64,000 nucleotides of DNA from Microbulbifer sediminum (GCF_021729035.1 NZ_JAJSAP010000006.1:186001-250000); one strand, 5' to 3'; shown: positions 9,324 through 19,757, counted from the first letter of the stretch. Notes: a model not told the origin generated them from the letters alone. Made by a program: numbers and translations.

Positions 9324-9801
9324 ATCTGTATTTGTCTATTTTAAAAGCAATTTGTTTTTTCTTTGTGTTTATTCTTATTCAGTAATCGGGTAAAGGTCCC
9401 GGCTTGATTTTTCTTGCCTAATTCTTCGGTTTTTATTTTTTAGGTGGGTGTCACTCTTTACTAAACTGAGAATATAAATGTGTACTGCAATTTTTGCATG
9501 TAGCATTTATGTATTTATTGCCCGCCCATTTTTTTGTACTTCAAGCATCGATGTCTGTCTCTAGGGTCTGCCTGCTGTTGCCTGATGGTTTCAGGATGGT
9601 CATGTGTTGCGCTTGGAGAATGGGGTTGGCTTGCGGGAGTGGTTTTTTGCTCAGGTGTATCTTTCGTAGTGTCGGATTCTTGAAGTAATGATTGGCAAAG
9701 AAAGTCTCGCACTGAATGTGTTCTGGGGTGGTGTAGCCATTTGCCAGTTCTTGGCAACTTAGCTGGATAATTGGGGTCAGAGTAAAATATTGACACCAGT
9801 A
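9324..9801. other. Intergenic accessory region, probably decayed mobile DNA
   Basis: No convincing gene. Short ORFs on both strands lack ribosome-binding sites and recognisable domains. The right part holds TTGCCA...TGGCAA inverted repeats (about 9740-9757) and a GGGGTCAGAGTAAAAT motif (annotated separately), consistent with leftovers of a REP/RAYT-type element. Confidence 0.4.
9773..9788 (+). repeat. GGGGTCAGAGTAAAAT motif, like the border of RAYT (Y1) elements
   Basis: The 16-base motif GGGGTCAGAGTAAAAT is, from general knowledge, a recurrent sequence next to IS200/Y1-type REP-associated transposase genes in gammaproteobacteria. Here it stands without a transposase gene, so it would be a solo border or remnant. 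A repeat search of the whole genome would settle this. Confidence 0.4.
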
Positions 9802-10329
9802 TCAACTGCGTGGATCCGGCAAAGAATCCATTCCCTCACGTCGAGCTTGTTTCAGGCAGACCCGTAATATGTCCCGTCGCATCAAAGGGCACCTGGCGTA
9901 TACGGCTTCTCGTTTCGTCAACCCCCAGAACTCCACCTCGTCGGGGATCACATGGAAGTGTGTCCGCACATAGAATTCGGCCAGCGACTCGCCCGTCTTG
10001 GGATTCAGGTCGCGCTTTATGGCGAAAATCTTCTTGTAGCTGCGTGGGGCCAGGTAGAAATAGAGCATCGCCTGGTCCCAGGTGGTCAGCTTGGCAGAGG
10101 GGATATTGCCGCTCTCGGTCCAGGTGTGTGACTTGCATTCGACAATCACCTTCTGCTCCCGGCAGCCTAAATCAAACTTGTGCTGCTTCTGGGTAAGGTG
10201 GCCGATAGGAAGCCAGAAAGGGCGGGTGAGAGCCGGGTATGAGGCGGTCAGTAGCGAGTGCACCAGCTCTTCGAAGTCGGCGCCCACGGCGGCATTGCTC
10301 GCGGCATTTTTGCGTTGGTGATTTGTCAT
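9802..10329 (-). CDS. Orphan PD-(D/E)XK nuclease-like protein
   Basis: A 175-aa soluble protein. It shows the restriction-endonuclease-fold signature in order: Glu20/21 in the first helix (GADFEELVHSLL), Asp53 in KFDLG, the E-C-K triad at 64-66 in VIVECKSHTW, and Gln86 in TTWDQAMLYF. The E...D...ExK...Q spacing fits a catalytically competent PD-(D/E)XK core. No methyltransferase, helicase or specificity subunit is adjacent, so it is not an ordinary restriction system. The specificity and role are unknown; it could act in defence, repair or as a mobile-element leftover. It lies between a decayed element and a tRNA gene. Confidence 0.65.
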   Translation of the reverse strand: MTNHQRKNAASNAAVGADFEELVHSLLTASYPALTRPFWLPIGHLTQKQHKFDLGCREQKVIVECKSHTWTESGNIPSAKLTTWDQAMLYFYLAPRSYKKIFAIKRDLNPKTGESLAEFYVRTHFHVIPDEVEFWGLTKREAVYARCPLMRRDILRVCLKQARREGMDSLPDPRS

Positions 10330-10565
10330 CGGGCTGTATGCGCATTGTATCGACGAAGGGCTTTGGCTAGCTCAGGAGTAATGCCAATAGCTGACTCGTC
10401 ACTGTTCGCGCTTTTCTGTTTGTTATTGTTTCTGCACGTGTGCCACGCGGGGCGACGGGATCTATTTTTCCGCATGCTGTGACGTACAGTTAGTCTGATT
10501 TTCCAGGTCGCGTCAACCGGAAGCTTATCGCCTGGGCGCGAATGGGAATGGAAGGGGGAGAGGAA

Positions 10566-10642
10566 TGGTGGGCCCTCCGGGACTTGAACCCAGGACCTGC
10601 CGATTATGAGTCGGATGCTCTAACCAACTGAGCTAAGGGCCC
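10566..10642 (-). tRNA. tRNA with CAU anticodon, probably tRNA-Ile2
   Basis: A complete 77-nt cloverleaf on the minus strand. Acceptor GGGCCCT pairs with AGGGCCC; the D-arm is TAGCTCAGTTGGTTAGAGC; the anticodon stem CCGA/TCGG holds loop CTCATAA; the T-arm includes GGTTCAAGTCC; CCA is encoded. The anticodon CAU can be elongator Met, initiator or the lysidine-modified Ile2. The paired first position excludes a typical initiator, and the G/C-rich acceptor resembles bacterial tRNA-Ile2, so Ile2 is preferred. A TilS-identity check would decide. Confidence 0.93.
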
Positions 10643-10730
10643 CCATGGAGTGCCTGCGGAAGTGGCAGGCGGTCGGGAAAAGTACTCGATTTTTCCCGTT
10701 AAATCAACGGCTTTTGCCTGTCGCGCGGTG

Positions 10731-11735
10731 CTACCAGGCCCAGTTGAAGCCCAGGCCGGCGCGCAGGCCCTGCCAGTCGTGATCGTCCACCGAAGTGCGG
10801 TAACGGAGGTCGAGGGACAGGTCCCCCATGGGTAGGGTGAGCAGGCGTGTGCCCACACCCAGTTCCATCCAGCGGGCGCCGCGCTGGTGGCGCAGGTCTG
10901 CGGCGCTGGAGCTGTAGAGTTCGTCGTCGCCATCCAGGATCTGCCACAGGTTGGCATAGGCGAAGTGCGGGCGGTCGCTGCGGTAGGCGCGCACCCCCGC
11001 ACGGAGTGCCAGCTCCGGGGTGACGTCGGAATCGACCGCGTAGCGGCCGGCGTCGATCACTGCCAGGTTGGTGTAGTTGGCCAGCAGCTGCAGCTGGGGC
11101 TCGATGCCGTAGCGCTCGGTCAGGGCAAGGTCGTAGCCGGCTTCCGCGGCCAGAGCGAGCTGCACGCCGTGGGTGTCGCCGCTGGCGCCGCGATAGGTGT
11201 CGGTCTGTACGCGCAGGTAGGCGACCTTGGCCTGCAGGTCCAGGTAGCGGCCGGTGTTGCGCAGGTCGCTGAAGTAAGCGCCAACAAAATAGCTCTGCAG
11301 GTCGTTGGTGCCCACCTGGCCATTGCTGCCATCGCGGCGGCGGGCAAAGCTGTCGCCGGAGGCGAAACTGCTGCCGGCACTGATACCGGCCTGCTGGCTG
11401 CCGGCACAGGTGGGGCCGGCGAAGAAGTCGTGGCTGGCACGGAAACCGGTCAGGGTACCGTCGAAGCGGCTGGGGGCGTCGCCGCGCCAGTCCAGTTCCA
11501 GCCCGCCGTGGTGCAGTTGCAGGCGGCTGTTGCTGTAGCCGACCGGCGCATTGCGCCATTCCTCGCGGCGTTGCTGGAAGCCGCCCAGTTGTTCCAGTGA
11601 AACCTGCTGGGCGAGCCGCTTGACCTGGGCAAAGACGGCGAGCTCGCCACGATCGGCGGCCTGGGCGTGGGAGAGCGCGGGGGCGACGCAGAGCAGGGCG
11701 AGCAGCCCCATGGCCGGCAAAAACTTTGGTGCCAT
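10731..11735 (-). CDS. Outer-membrane autotransporter-type beta-barrel protein
   Basis: A 334-aa protein with a cleavable signal peptide ending near SHAQA (residue about 26). Most of the remainder is alternating amphipathic strands with aromatic girdles (for example YLDLQAKVAYLRVQ, YGIEPQLQLLANYTNL, LSLDLRYRTSVDD), and the chain ends in an aromatic residue (GFNWAW), as BAM-inserted barrels do. This pattern matches the autotransporter beta-domain, but there is no long passenger; only about 60 residues precede the barrel. It may be a stand-alone barrel or have a very short passenger. It is a single gene just downstream of the tRNA on the same strand. Confidence 0.75.
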   Translation of the reverse strand: MAPKFLPAMGLLALLCVAPALSHAQAADRGELAVFAQVKRLAQQVSLEQLGGFQQRREEWRNAPVGYSNSRLQLHHGGLELDWRGDAPSRFDGTLTGFRASHDFFAGPTCAGSQQAGISAGSSFASGDSFARRRDGSNGQVGTNDLQSYFVGAYFSDLRNTGRYLDLQAKVAYLRVQTDTYRGASGDTHGVQLALAAEAGYDLALTERYGIEPQLQLLANYTNLAVIDAGRYAVDSDVTPELALRAGVRAYRSDRPHFAYANLWQILDGDDELYSSSAADLRHQRGARWMELGVGTRLLTLPMGDLSLDLRYRTSVDDHDWQGLRAGLGFNWAW

Positions 11736-11861
11736 AAACCTTCCGTGGTTAATGCGTTAGCGGCGGTGGATAAAGTTTAGACGGGAGTGCCAATTGGGTT
11801 GCGCCGGGACGGCGCGTTGGCGGGGTTTTCCCCGGGAGCGGTTGGGCCTGTCCGGCCGTGA

Positions 11862-12251
11862 TCAGCCCGCCCAGCGCGGCAGCAGGATGCACACCCAGGT
11901 GAATAGCCACATCAGCAGCGACAGGGATACCGCGGCCGAGCCGGTGTCCTTGGCGATCTTTGACAGCGGGTGCTTTTCCGGGCCGATGCGGTCGATCGCG
12001 GCCTCCACGGCGCTGTTCAGCAGTTCCACGATCATCACCAGCAGGGTGACGCCCATCAGCAGGGCGCGCTCGATGCCGGTCTCGCCCAGCCACAGGGCCA
12101 GCGGGATCAGGAAGATGGCCAGGCTCACTTCCTGGCGGAAGGCGGCCTCGTTACGCCAGGTGGCCAGCAACCCCTGCCAGGAGTAGTTGGTGGCATCGAT
12201 CAGGCGCGGGATGCCGGTCTTGCCCGGCTTGTTGACGAACTCTTCCTGCAT
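11862..12251 (-). CDS. dgkA: Diacylglycerol kinase
   Basis: A 129-aa integral membrane kinase that phosphorylates diacylglycerol to phosphatidate with MgATP, recycling lipid made during envelope glycan synthesis. It has the DgkA signature ELLNSAVEAAIDRIG with the catalytic and metal-binding Glu residues, the upstream RNEAAFRQE glutamate, and three membrane helices. Length matches the E. coli enzyme (122 aa). The frame extends further upstream, but the ATG at 12251 has GGAGG nine bases before it and gives the family length, so it is chosen. It follows rpoD on the same strand but is separated from it by a strong terminator. Confidence 0.93.
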   Translation of the reverse strand: MQEEFVNKPGKTGIPRLIDATNYSWQGLLATWRNEAAFRQEVSLAIFLIPLALWLGETGIERALLMGVTLLVMIVELLNSAVEAAIDRIGPEKHPLSKIAKDTGSAAVSLSLLMWLFTWVCILLPRWAG

Positions 12252-12336
12252 CGCGGTTTCCCTCCGGCGTTCATTTCCTGTGGCATTGGTATTGGTCGGG
12301 CGCGGTTTCCTGGCCACGACCGTGTAACCTGTTGGT

Positions 12337-12364
12337 AAAAAAAAGCCCGGCGGTGCCGGGCTTT
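12337..12364 (-). terminator. Rho-independent terminator of rpoD
   Basis: On the minus strand AAAGCCCGGC pairs with GCCGGGCTTT across a 3-base loop (12342-12364), followed by a run of eight T. It begins 7 bases after the rpoD stop codon. Confidence 0.93.
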
Positions 12365-12370
12365 GGGTGC

Positions 12371-14248
<1,878 letters not shown>

Positions 14249-14291
14249 CCCTGAAATCTTGGGGGTTAAAAAGTCGGGACAAAGACGCGGG

Positions 14292-14334
14292 ATTATAGCG
14301 TATTTGCGATAGCAATAACCACTCTGGCTGTCAA
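14292..14334 (-). promoter_or_regulatory. Candidate rpoD promoter region
   Basis: On the minus strand a perfect -35 (TTGACA, 14329-14334) is followed after 17 bases by a poor -10 (TATCGC), and a perfect TATAAT lies further downstream at 14292-14297. Two overlapping sigma70-class promoters are plausible; only a start-site map can tell which is used. Confidence 0.5.
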
Positions 14335-14396
14335 GTGACGCCTGGTGCGAAGGTCTGTTGTGCTCGGTTCCCGATCCCGTCCGGGTTTATCGATAT

Positions 14397-14430
14397 GGTG
14401 CTGGGCCCTGGCTTTTCAAGGCCCGGCACC
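14397..14430 (-). terminator. Hairpin just after dnaG
   Basis: An imperfect stem (GGTGC.GGGCC arms with small mismatches) lies 5 bases after the dnaG stop, without a U-run. It may act as an RNA processing or 3'-protection element or a weak terminator between dnaG and rpoD. Confidence 0.4.
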
Positions 14431-14435
14431 GCTAA

Positions 14436-16439
14436 CTACTCTTTCTTGCGCTGCCAGTTGGCCAGCAGCGCCCGCTGTTCCTCACTCAGCTGGCCGCCGC
14501 CTGAGCGCAGCTGGTCCAGCAGGGCGCGCTTGTGCTGGCGGTTCTCGGTGCGCTCCAGCTGCTGCAGGCAGTCGCGGAATTCGGCCTGTGGGTCATATTC
14601 CAGCCCGGCGTCGCCGCGGGCCAGCTGGCGCACGCCGCTCACCAGCTGGGAGGCGGCCAGTTCCGCCAGGGTGTTGCAGGAGTCGGCGCCGTGATGGGCG
14701 CGCCAGTACCCCAGCAGCTGGTTCAAATTGTAGTCTGGCCGTTGCCGCAACAAATCCACCAGATCGGCGAACAGGGCCAGGTCCTCCAGCCCGCGGTTGC
14801 GGAAGGGGGCGCTGTCTGTGATCTGCGCGGCCAGCTCCGGGTGGTGCAGCAGCAGGGCAATCAGCATGCGTTCCGGCGGCAGCCGGTACTGGCCGCTGCG
14901 TCGCCGGGGGGTAACTGCCGCGGGTGCCGGCTCCGGCGGAGCCATTTCCGGGGACTGATCAAATTCGTCCCCGTAGTCCGGCGGCGGGGGCGGCATATCG
15001 CCGGGGCCCGGGTCGGGGGCTTCCGGCACTGGTGCACTTCGCGGGGCGGGTTCCGGCGGGCGCGCGGCCGGTGCCGGCTCGGGGGCGCGGCCGGGGCTGC
15101 GGGCCTTTTCCGCCTCGATGATCTCCTCGAGCATCTCGCGGTCGAGGCCGGTGCGCGCCGCCAGTTGCTGGAACATCAGCTGGCGATAGACGCCGGCCGG
15201 CAGCAGGTCCAGCAGGGGGGCGGCCAGCTTGGACAGGCGCGCGCGCCCGTCCATGGTCTGCAGGTTGATGCCTTCGCCCACCAGGTCGAACAGGAAGTCT
15301 TCCAGTGGCCGCGCCTGCTCCTCCACCAGTTGTGTGAAGCGCTCGCCACCCAGCTGGCGCACCAGGGTGTCCGGGTCTTCGCCCTCCGGCAGCAGCAGGA
15401 AGCGCACGCTGCGGCCATCCTGCATCTGGGGCAGGGCGGATTCCAGCGCCCGCTGGGCGGCCGCGCGCCCGGCGCGGTCGCCGTCGAAGCAGAACACCAG
15501 CTCGCCGGTATGGCGGAACGCCAGCTGGATATGCTCCTCGCCGCAGGCGGTGCCCAGGGTGGCCACGGCGCAGCGGATGCCGAACTGGGCCAGCGCCACC
15601 ACATCCATATAGCCCTCCACCACAATCAGCCGTTCCAGGTCGCGGTTGGCCTGGCGCGCCTCCCACAGGCCGTAGAGTTCCCGGCTCTTGTGGAAGATGG
15701 GCGTTTCCGGGGAGTTCAGGTACTTGGGCTTGTCGTCCCCCAGCACCCGACCGCCGAAGGCGATGGTGCGGCCGCGCTGGTCCCGGATCGGGAACATGAT
15801 GCGGTTGCGGAAGCGATCGTAGTGGTGGCGGCCGCGCGAGGCGCTGTTGCCGTTGCTGTCCTGGCGGCGGATGGCCAGGCCGGCCCGCTCCAGCTGGTCA
15901 GCCTTCTCCGGCGTATCCGCCAGTTCGTTCAGCAGGTTGTCCCAGCCCGGCGGGGCCAGCCCGATGCCGAAGTCCCGGGCGATCTCGCCCGACAGGCCGC
16001 GCTGCTTCAGGTAAGTGATTGCTCGCCCCGCCGAGGAGTGCGTGCGCAGCTGGGCGCGGTAGAAGTCCGCCGCCCGGTCGGTCAGCTGGTAGAGGCTCTG
16101 GCTCTCCCGCTGGCGCTGCTCGACCCCGGGGGCCAGCTGTTCCCGGGGAACTTCCAGGCCCTGGCTGGCCGCCAGCTTTTCCACCGCCTCGGGGAAGCCC
16201 ATACGGTCGTATTCCATCAGGAAGCCGATGGCATTGCCGTTGGCACCGCAGCCGAAGCAGTAGTAGAACTGCTTGTCGGGGCTTACCGTGAAGGACGGGG
16301 TTTTTTCATCGTGAAACGGGCAGCAGGCGGAATAGTTTTTCCCGGTCTTGCGCAGTTTCACCCGGCTGTCGATCACCCCGACGATATCCGCCCGTGCGAG
16401 CAGGTCGTCGATAAAATGCTGGGGGATCTTGCCGGCCAT
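14436..16439 (-). CDS. dnaG: DNA primase
   Basis: A 667-aa replicative primase that makes RNA primers at the fork with DnaB helicase. The N-terminal CHC2 zinc finger has C40, H43, C61 and C64. The catalytic core includes the TOPRIM motifs IVVEGYMDVVAL and CFDGDRAGRAA. A long Pro/Ala-rich linker (about residues 440-510, with PPPPPDYGDEFDQ) leads to a C-terminal helical DnaB-interaction domain. The length exceeds E. coli DnaG (581 aa) because of this linker, as is usual in Pseudomonas relatives. It lies between yqeY and rpoD. Confidence 0.97.
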   Translation of the reverse strand: MAGKIPQHFIDDLLARADIVGVIDSRVKLRKTGKNYSACCPFHDEKTPSFTVSPDKQFYYCFGCGANGNAIGFLMEYDRMGFPEAVEKLAASQGLEVPREQLAPGVEQRQRESQSLYQLTDRAADFYRAQLRTHSSAGRAITYLKQRGLSGEIARDFGIGLAPPGWDNLLNELADTPEKADQLERAGLAIRRQDSNGNSASRGRHHYDRFRNRIMFPIRDQRGRTIAFGGRVLGDDKPKYLNSPETPIFHKSRELYGLWEARQANRDLERLIVVEGYMDVVALAQFGIRCAVATLGTACGEEHIQLAFRHTGELVFCFDGDRAGRAAAQRALESALPQMQDGRSVRFLLLPEGEDPDTLVRQLGGERFTQLVEEQARPLEDFLFDLVGEGINLQTMDGRARLSKLAAPLLDLLPAGVYRQLMFQQLAARTGLDREMLEEIIEAEKARSPGRAPEPAPAARPPEPAPRSAPVPEAPDPGPGDMPPPPPDYGDEFDQSPEMAPPEPAPAAVTPRRRSGQYRLPPERMLIALLLHHPELAAQITDSAPFRNRGLEDLALFADLVDLLRQRPDYNLNQLLGYWRAHHGADSCNTLAELAASQLVSGVRQLARGDAGLEYDPQAEFRDCLQQLERTENRQHKRALLDQLRSGGGQLSEEQRALLANWQRKKE

Positions 16440-16517
16440 TCAGGGGTTCCGCGGGAGTTGCTGGGGTTGCCGGGCGGCGCGGTGGTGGCCGTCTGGCGTG
16501 CTATCGGGTTGGCCCGC

Positions 16518-16964
16518 TCAGCCGAGCTTGGCCTTTACCAGTTTGCTGACCGTGCCCATGTCGGCGCGGCCCTGCACCTGGGGCTTCACCTGGGCCATCA
16601 CTTTGCCCATGTCGGCCATGCCGCTGGCGCCGGTGTCCTTCACCGCGGCGCCGACGATCTCGGAAATCTCCGCCTCGCTCAGCTGTTCGGGCAGGAATTC
16701 CTTGATGACGTCGATCTCCGCCTGTTCCACGGCGGCCAGCTCGGGGCGGTCGGCCTTTTCGTACTGGGCGATGGAGTCGCGACGTTGCTTGGTCATCTTG
16801 TCCAGCAGGGCGAGGATGCGCGCGTCGTCGAGCTCGATACGCTCGTCCACCTCGACCCGCTTGATCTCGGCATTGATCAGGCGCAGGGTGGCCAGGCGAT
16901 CCTTGTCACGGGCCTTCATGGCCTCCTTGGTGGACTGGGCGAGGGTGTCCTTGAGAGTGCTCAT
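16518..16964 (-). CDS. yqeY: GatB/YqeY domain protein
   Basis: A 148-aa protein of the GatB/YqeY family: LKDTLAQSTKEAMKARDK, RLATLRLINAEIKRVEVDER and the C-terminal GADMGTVSKLVKAKLG-like motif (here GRADMGTVSKLVKAKL). The family shares the C-terminal tail domain of the GatB subunit of tRNA amidotransferase and may bind tRNA, but its role is not established. The frame is open further upstream, but ATG 16964 begins the conserved domain. It sits between rpsU and dnaG, the usual place in Pseudomonas-type genomes. Confidence 0.9.
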   Translation of the reverse strand: MSTLKDTLAQSTKEAMKARDKDRLATLRLINAEIKRVEVDERIELDDARILALLDKMTKQRRDSIAQYEKADRPELAAVEQAEIDVIKEFLPEQLSEAEISEIVGAAVKDTGASGMADMGKVMAQVKPQVQGRADMGTVSKLVKAKLG

Positions 16965-17086
16965 TGCTAATCGTCCGGTTTCAGGGTTGTTATTGACCCG
17001 GCCCGACGGGGTGGGTCTGTTATCCGGGCCGCCGGGTGCGGGTGCAGCGCTTCCCGGCGGGTACATTTCGAGTCCAGCACAACGCA

Positions 17087-17119
17087 AAACGGCGCGCGAG
17101 TCCAGCTCGCACGCCGTTT
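17087..17119 (-). terminator. Terminator-like hairpin after rpsU
   Basis: AAACGGCG.GCGAG and CTCGC.CGCCGTTT arms pair across a 5-base loop, with a short T-run on the minus strand. It lies between rpsU and yqeY and would attenuate read-through from the strong rpsU promoter. Confidence 0.6.
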
Positions 17120-17184
17120 GTCGATCACCGCCCCGGGATTGTAGCCCCGGCCGGCCTCCCTGTGAGCAGCCTCATGGCTGCTGC

Positions 17185-17400
17185 TTAGTAGAGGCGCTGG
17201 AACTTGCGGTTTTCGCGCTGCAGCTTCTTGGCGTGACGCTTTACAGCAGCGGCAGCCTTACGCTTGCGAACGGCAGTCGGCTTCTCGTAGAACTCGCGAC
17301 GACGTACTTCAGACAGTACACCGGCTTTCTCACAAGAGCGCTTGAAGCGGCGCAGGGCGATATCGAAGGGTTCGTTGTCTTTGATTCGTACAGAGGGCAT
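17185..17400 (-). CDS. rpsU: 30S ribosomal protein S21
   Basis: A 71-aa basic protein matching bS21 over its whole length: [38 protein letters not shown] and a Lys/Arg-rich helix ending RKFQRLY. It helps 30S subunits engage mRNA at initiation. It is the first gene of the rpsU-yqeY-dnaG-rpoD cluster, preceded by a near-consensus promoter and followed by a hairpin. Confidence 0.98.
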   Translation of the reverse strand: MPSVRIKDNEPFDIALRRFKRSCEKAGVLSEVRRREFYEKPTAVRKRKAAAAVKRHAKKLQRENRKFQRLY

Positions 17401-17488
17401 AAGTTACCTGTAAAATTCGTTTCTCTCGGCCTTCCGGCAATTGCTCTCGCAGATGCAATCCGGGGGCCGGTTCACAGCGAGGGCGCAA

Positions 17489-17517
17489 ATTCTAAACACT
17501 TGATCCGGGGATCGCAA
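17489..17517 (-). promoter_or_regulatory. rpsU promoter
   Basis: Minus-strand TTGCGA (17512-17517), a 17-base spacer and TAGAAT (17489-17494), about 90 bases before the rpsU start. Spacing is ideal for sigma70, and the position is that of the macromolecular synthesis operon promoter. Confidence 0.65.
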
Positions 17518-17758
17518 GCCTGTAAACGCCCGGTTTGTAGCCATTTCCGGTGGTGTCTGCGAGACGGTGGCGCCGGTCTGCCCATATATAGGAAGCACGT
17601 GGCCCGGACCGGGGCGGAAATGACGCCTGGGGCGGTCTGGCGGGGACTGTTCACCACCGCCCGGTGCCCGCGGCCTCCCCTCCTGGGAATGCCTGCACCC
17701 TGACTACCCTTTCAAGTATGATAGGCGCCCTTTGATGCAGCCACGAGTGTGAGACCAA
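17518..17758. other. Divergent intergenic region rpsU/tsaD
   Basis: Non-coding; a TATGAT -10-like element at about 17718-17723 may serve tsaD, but no matching -35 is visible. Confidence 0.4.
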
Positions 17759-18796
17759 GTGCGGATTCTGGGTATCGAAACCTCCTGCGATGAAACCGGT
17801 GTGGCCCTGTACGACAGCGAGCGGGGCCTGCTGGGGCACGCGCTGTTCAGCCAGGTGGACCTGCACGCCGACTACGGCGGCGTGGTGCCGGAACTGGCCA
17901 GTCGCGACCATGTGCGCAAGCTGCTGCCCCTGGTGCGCCAGGTAATGGAGCGGTCCGGTACCGCGCCGGCGGACCTGGACGGCATTGCCTATACCGCGGG
18001 CCCGGGACTGGTAGGCGCGCTGATGGTGGGTGCCTGTGCGGGCCGCGCACTGGCCTACGGCTGGGGCGTGCCCGCGGTGGAGATCCACCATATGGAGGGG
18101 CACCTGCTGGCGCCGATGCTGGAGGAAAACCCGCCGGCATTCCCCTTTGTCGCCCTACTGGTCTCCGGCGGCCACACCCAGCTGGTGGATGTGCGCGGCC
18201 TGGGGGAATATGAGCTGCTGGGGGAATCCCTGGACGATGCCGCCGGTGAGGCCTTCGACAAGGCCGCCAAGATGCTCGACCTGGATTACCCGGGTGGACC
18301 ACGCCTGGCGGCCCTGGCGGAAAAGGGCGATCCGTCACGATTTACCTTTCCCCGGCCCATGACCGATCGCCCGGGACTGGACTTCAGCTTTTCCGGCCTC
18401 AAGACCTACACCCTGACCACGGTGCGCGACCACGCCCTGGAGGATGGCCTGCCCGATGCGCAGACCTGCGCGGATATTGCCGCGGCTTTCCAGGAAGCGG
18501 TGGTGGATACGCTGGTGATCAAGTGCCGGCGTGCGCTGAAGGCGTCGGGCCGCAAGACCCTGGTGGTGGCGGGCGGTGTCTCTGCCAATAAGCTGTTGCG
18601 CGAGCGCCTGGGAAAAGCGCTGGCCAAAGAAGGCGCCGGGGTCTATTACCCGCGCCAGGAATTCTGCACCGACAACGGTGCCATGATTGCCTACGCCGGC
18701 TACCTGCGTCTCAACGCCGGGCAGCGGGCGGACCTGGGCGTGGAAGTGCGGCCGCGCTGGCCGATGACGGAACTGCAAGGAGGCCTGGCCGGCTGA
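17759..18796 (+). CDS. tsaD: tRNA N6-threonylcarbamoyladenosine transferase subunit TsaD
   Basis: A 345-aa Kae1/TsaD ATPase-fold protein that, with TsaB and TsaE, transfers threonylcarbamoyl from TC-AMP to A37 of ANN-decoding tRNAs. It has the opening [17 protein letters not shown], the iron-binding HMEGH motif (about residue 115), VSGGHTQL and the [15 protein letters not shown] segment. Start is GTG 17759; the methionine-equivalent directly precedes the conserved [10 protein letters not shown]. Its TGA overlaps the folB ATG by one base, so folB is translationally coupled. Confidence 0.97.
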   Translation: MRILGIETSCDETGVALYDSERGLLGHALFSQVDLHADYGGVVPELASRDHVRKLLPLVRQVMERSGTAPADLDGIAYTAGPGLVGALMVGACAGRALAYGWGVPAVEIHHMEGHLLAPMLEENPPAFPFVALLVSGGHTQLVDVRGLGEYELLGESLDDAAGEAFDKAAKMLDLDYPGGPRLAALAEKGDPSRFTFPRPMTDRPGLDFSFSGLKTYTLTTVRDHALEDGLPDAQTCADIAAAFQEAVVDTLVIKCRRALKASGRKTLVVAGGVSANKLLRERLGKALAKEGAGVYYPRQEFCTDNGAMIAYAGYLRLNAGQRADLGVEVRPRWPMTELQGGLAG

Positions 18797-19176
18797 TGGA
18801 TATCGTCTATATACGGGACCTGAAGGTGAACACCATTATCGGGATCTACGACTGGGAGCGCGAGGTGCGCCAGACCGTGAGCCTGGACCTGGAAATGGCG
18901 TTCGATATTTCCGAGGCGGCACGCACCGACGATATCGAGCATACCCTCAACTACAAGGCAGTGGCCAAGCGGCTGATTGCGTTTATCGAGGGTAGCGAGT
19001 TCCTGCTGGTCGAGACTATGGCGGAACAGGCGGCGGCGATTGTGCGCGACGAGTTCAGCGTGCCCTGGCTGCGCCTGCGACTGTCCAAGCCGGGCGCCGT
19101 GCGTGGTTCCCGCGATGTGGGTGTGATAATCGAACGCGGCGAGCGCCCGGCCAGCGGCGCCGCCGCAGGAGTGTGA
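18796..19176 (+). CDS. folB: Dihydroneopterin aldolase
   Basis: A 126-aa enzyme of folate synthesis that cleaves 7,8-dihydroneopterin to 6-hydroxymethyl-dihydropterin and glycolaldehyde. The FolB pattern is clear: [35 protein letters not shown], and LVETMAEQAAAIV. Length is normal (E. coli 122 aa). It starts on the stop codon of tsaD and runs into folK, the next enzyme of the same pathway. Confidence 0.95.
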   Translation: MDIVYIRDLKVNTIIGIYDWEREVRQTVSLDLEMAFDISEAARTDDIEHTLNYKAVAKRLIAFIEGSEFLLVETMAEQAAAIVRDEFSVPWLRLRLSKPGAVRGSRDVGVIIERGERPASGAAAGV

Positions 19177-19178
19177 AT

Positions 19179-19670
19179 GTGGCACAGGTATACCTCAGCC
19201 TCGGCAGCAACATCGATCGCGGCCGTCATATCCGCGCCGGCCTGGATGCGCTGGCTGCGGAGTTCGGCAACCTGAGTGTATCGCGGGTATTCGAGAGCGA
19301 GGCCGTGGGTTTCGACGGCGACAACTTCTACAACCTGGTGGTGGGCCTGCACACCGACCTGCCGGTGGGCCAGCTGGCCGTGCGCCTGCGGGAGATCGAG
19401 GATGCCAATGGCCGGGTGCGCAGTGGCCCGAAGTTCAGCGCGCGGACGCTGGATATCGATATCCTCACCTACGACGACCTCGCAGGCGAGTTCGATGGCG
19501 TAAAGCTGCCCCGCGGTGAAATTGTAAAAAATGCCTTTGTGCTGCAGCCCCTGGCCGAACTGGCGCCAGCGCAGCGCCACCCGCTCACCGGCGAGACCTT
19601 TGCCGAGATGTGGGAAGATTACGACAAGGACAAGCAGAAACTCTGGCCGGTACATTTCCCCTGGCCCTGA
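19179..19670 (+). CDS. folK: 6-hydroxymethyl-7,8-dihydropterin pyrophosphokinase
   Basis: A 163-aa kinase that pyrophosphorylates the FolB product, the step before dihydropteroate synthase. Motifs include VYLSLGSNIDRGRHIRAGLDAL and the HPPK signature region KFSARTLDIDILTYDDL. Start is taken as GTG 19179 because GCAGGAG lies eight bases before it; GTG 19173 in the same frame overlaps the folB stop and adds two residues. The C terminus is family-like (about 160 aa). Confidence 0.93.
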   Translation: MAQVYLSLGSNIDRGRHIRAGLDALAAEFGNLSVSRVFESEAVGFDGDNFYNLVVGLHTDLPVGQLAVRLREIEDANGRVRSGPKFSARTLDIDILTYDDLAGEFDGVKLPRGEIVKNAFVLQPLAELAPAQRHPLTGETFAEMWEDYDKDKQKLWPVHFPWP

Positions 19671-19719
19671 TTAACTTTGCCCTGCACCCGGGCCCCAGTG
19701 CCAATGCCGGGGCGTGGGG

Positions 19720-19737
19720 CTGCGGGCCCACCCGCAG
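19720..19737. terminator. GC-rich hairpin between convergent genes
   Basis: CTGCGGG and CCCGCAG arms with a 4-base loop lie between folK and the leftward hydrolase gene. No U-run follows; a terminator role is plausible only from position. Confidence 0.4.
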
Positions 19738-19757
19738 GGTGCAACGGCTGCGCTGCC

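Noticed and set aside
9515-9805. 96-codon minus-strand ORF in the decayed region
   Set aside because: No ribosome-binding site, no recognisable domain, and it spans the RAYT-like border; it is more likely decayed DNA.
10258-10482. 74-codon ORF between the nuclease and the tRNA
   Set aside because: Overlaps the start of the nuclease gene antisense and has no plausible start signals.
14532-16970. 812-codon open frame on the plus strand opposite dnaG and yqeY
   Set aside because: It is a codon-bias shadow of dnaG in GC-rich DNA; the translation is Gln/His/Gly-rich without any domain, and dnaG is certain.
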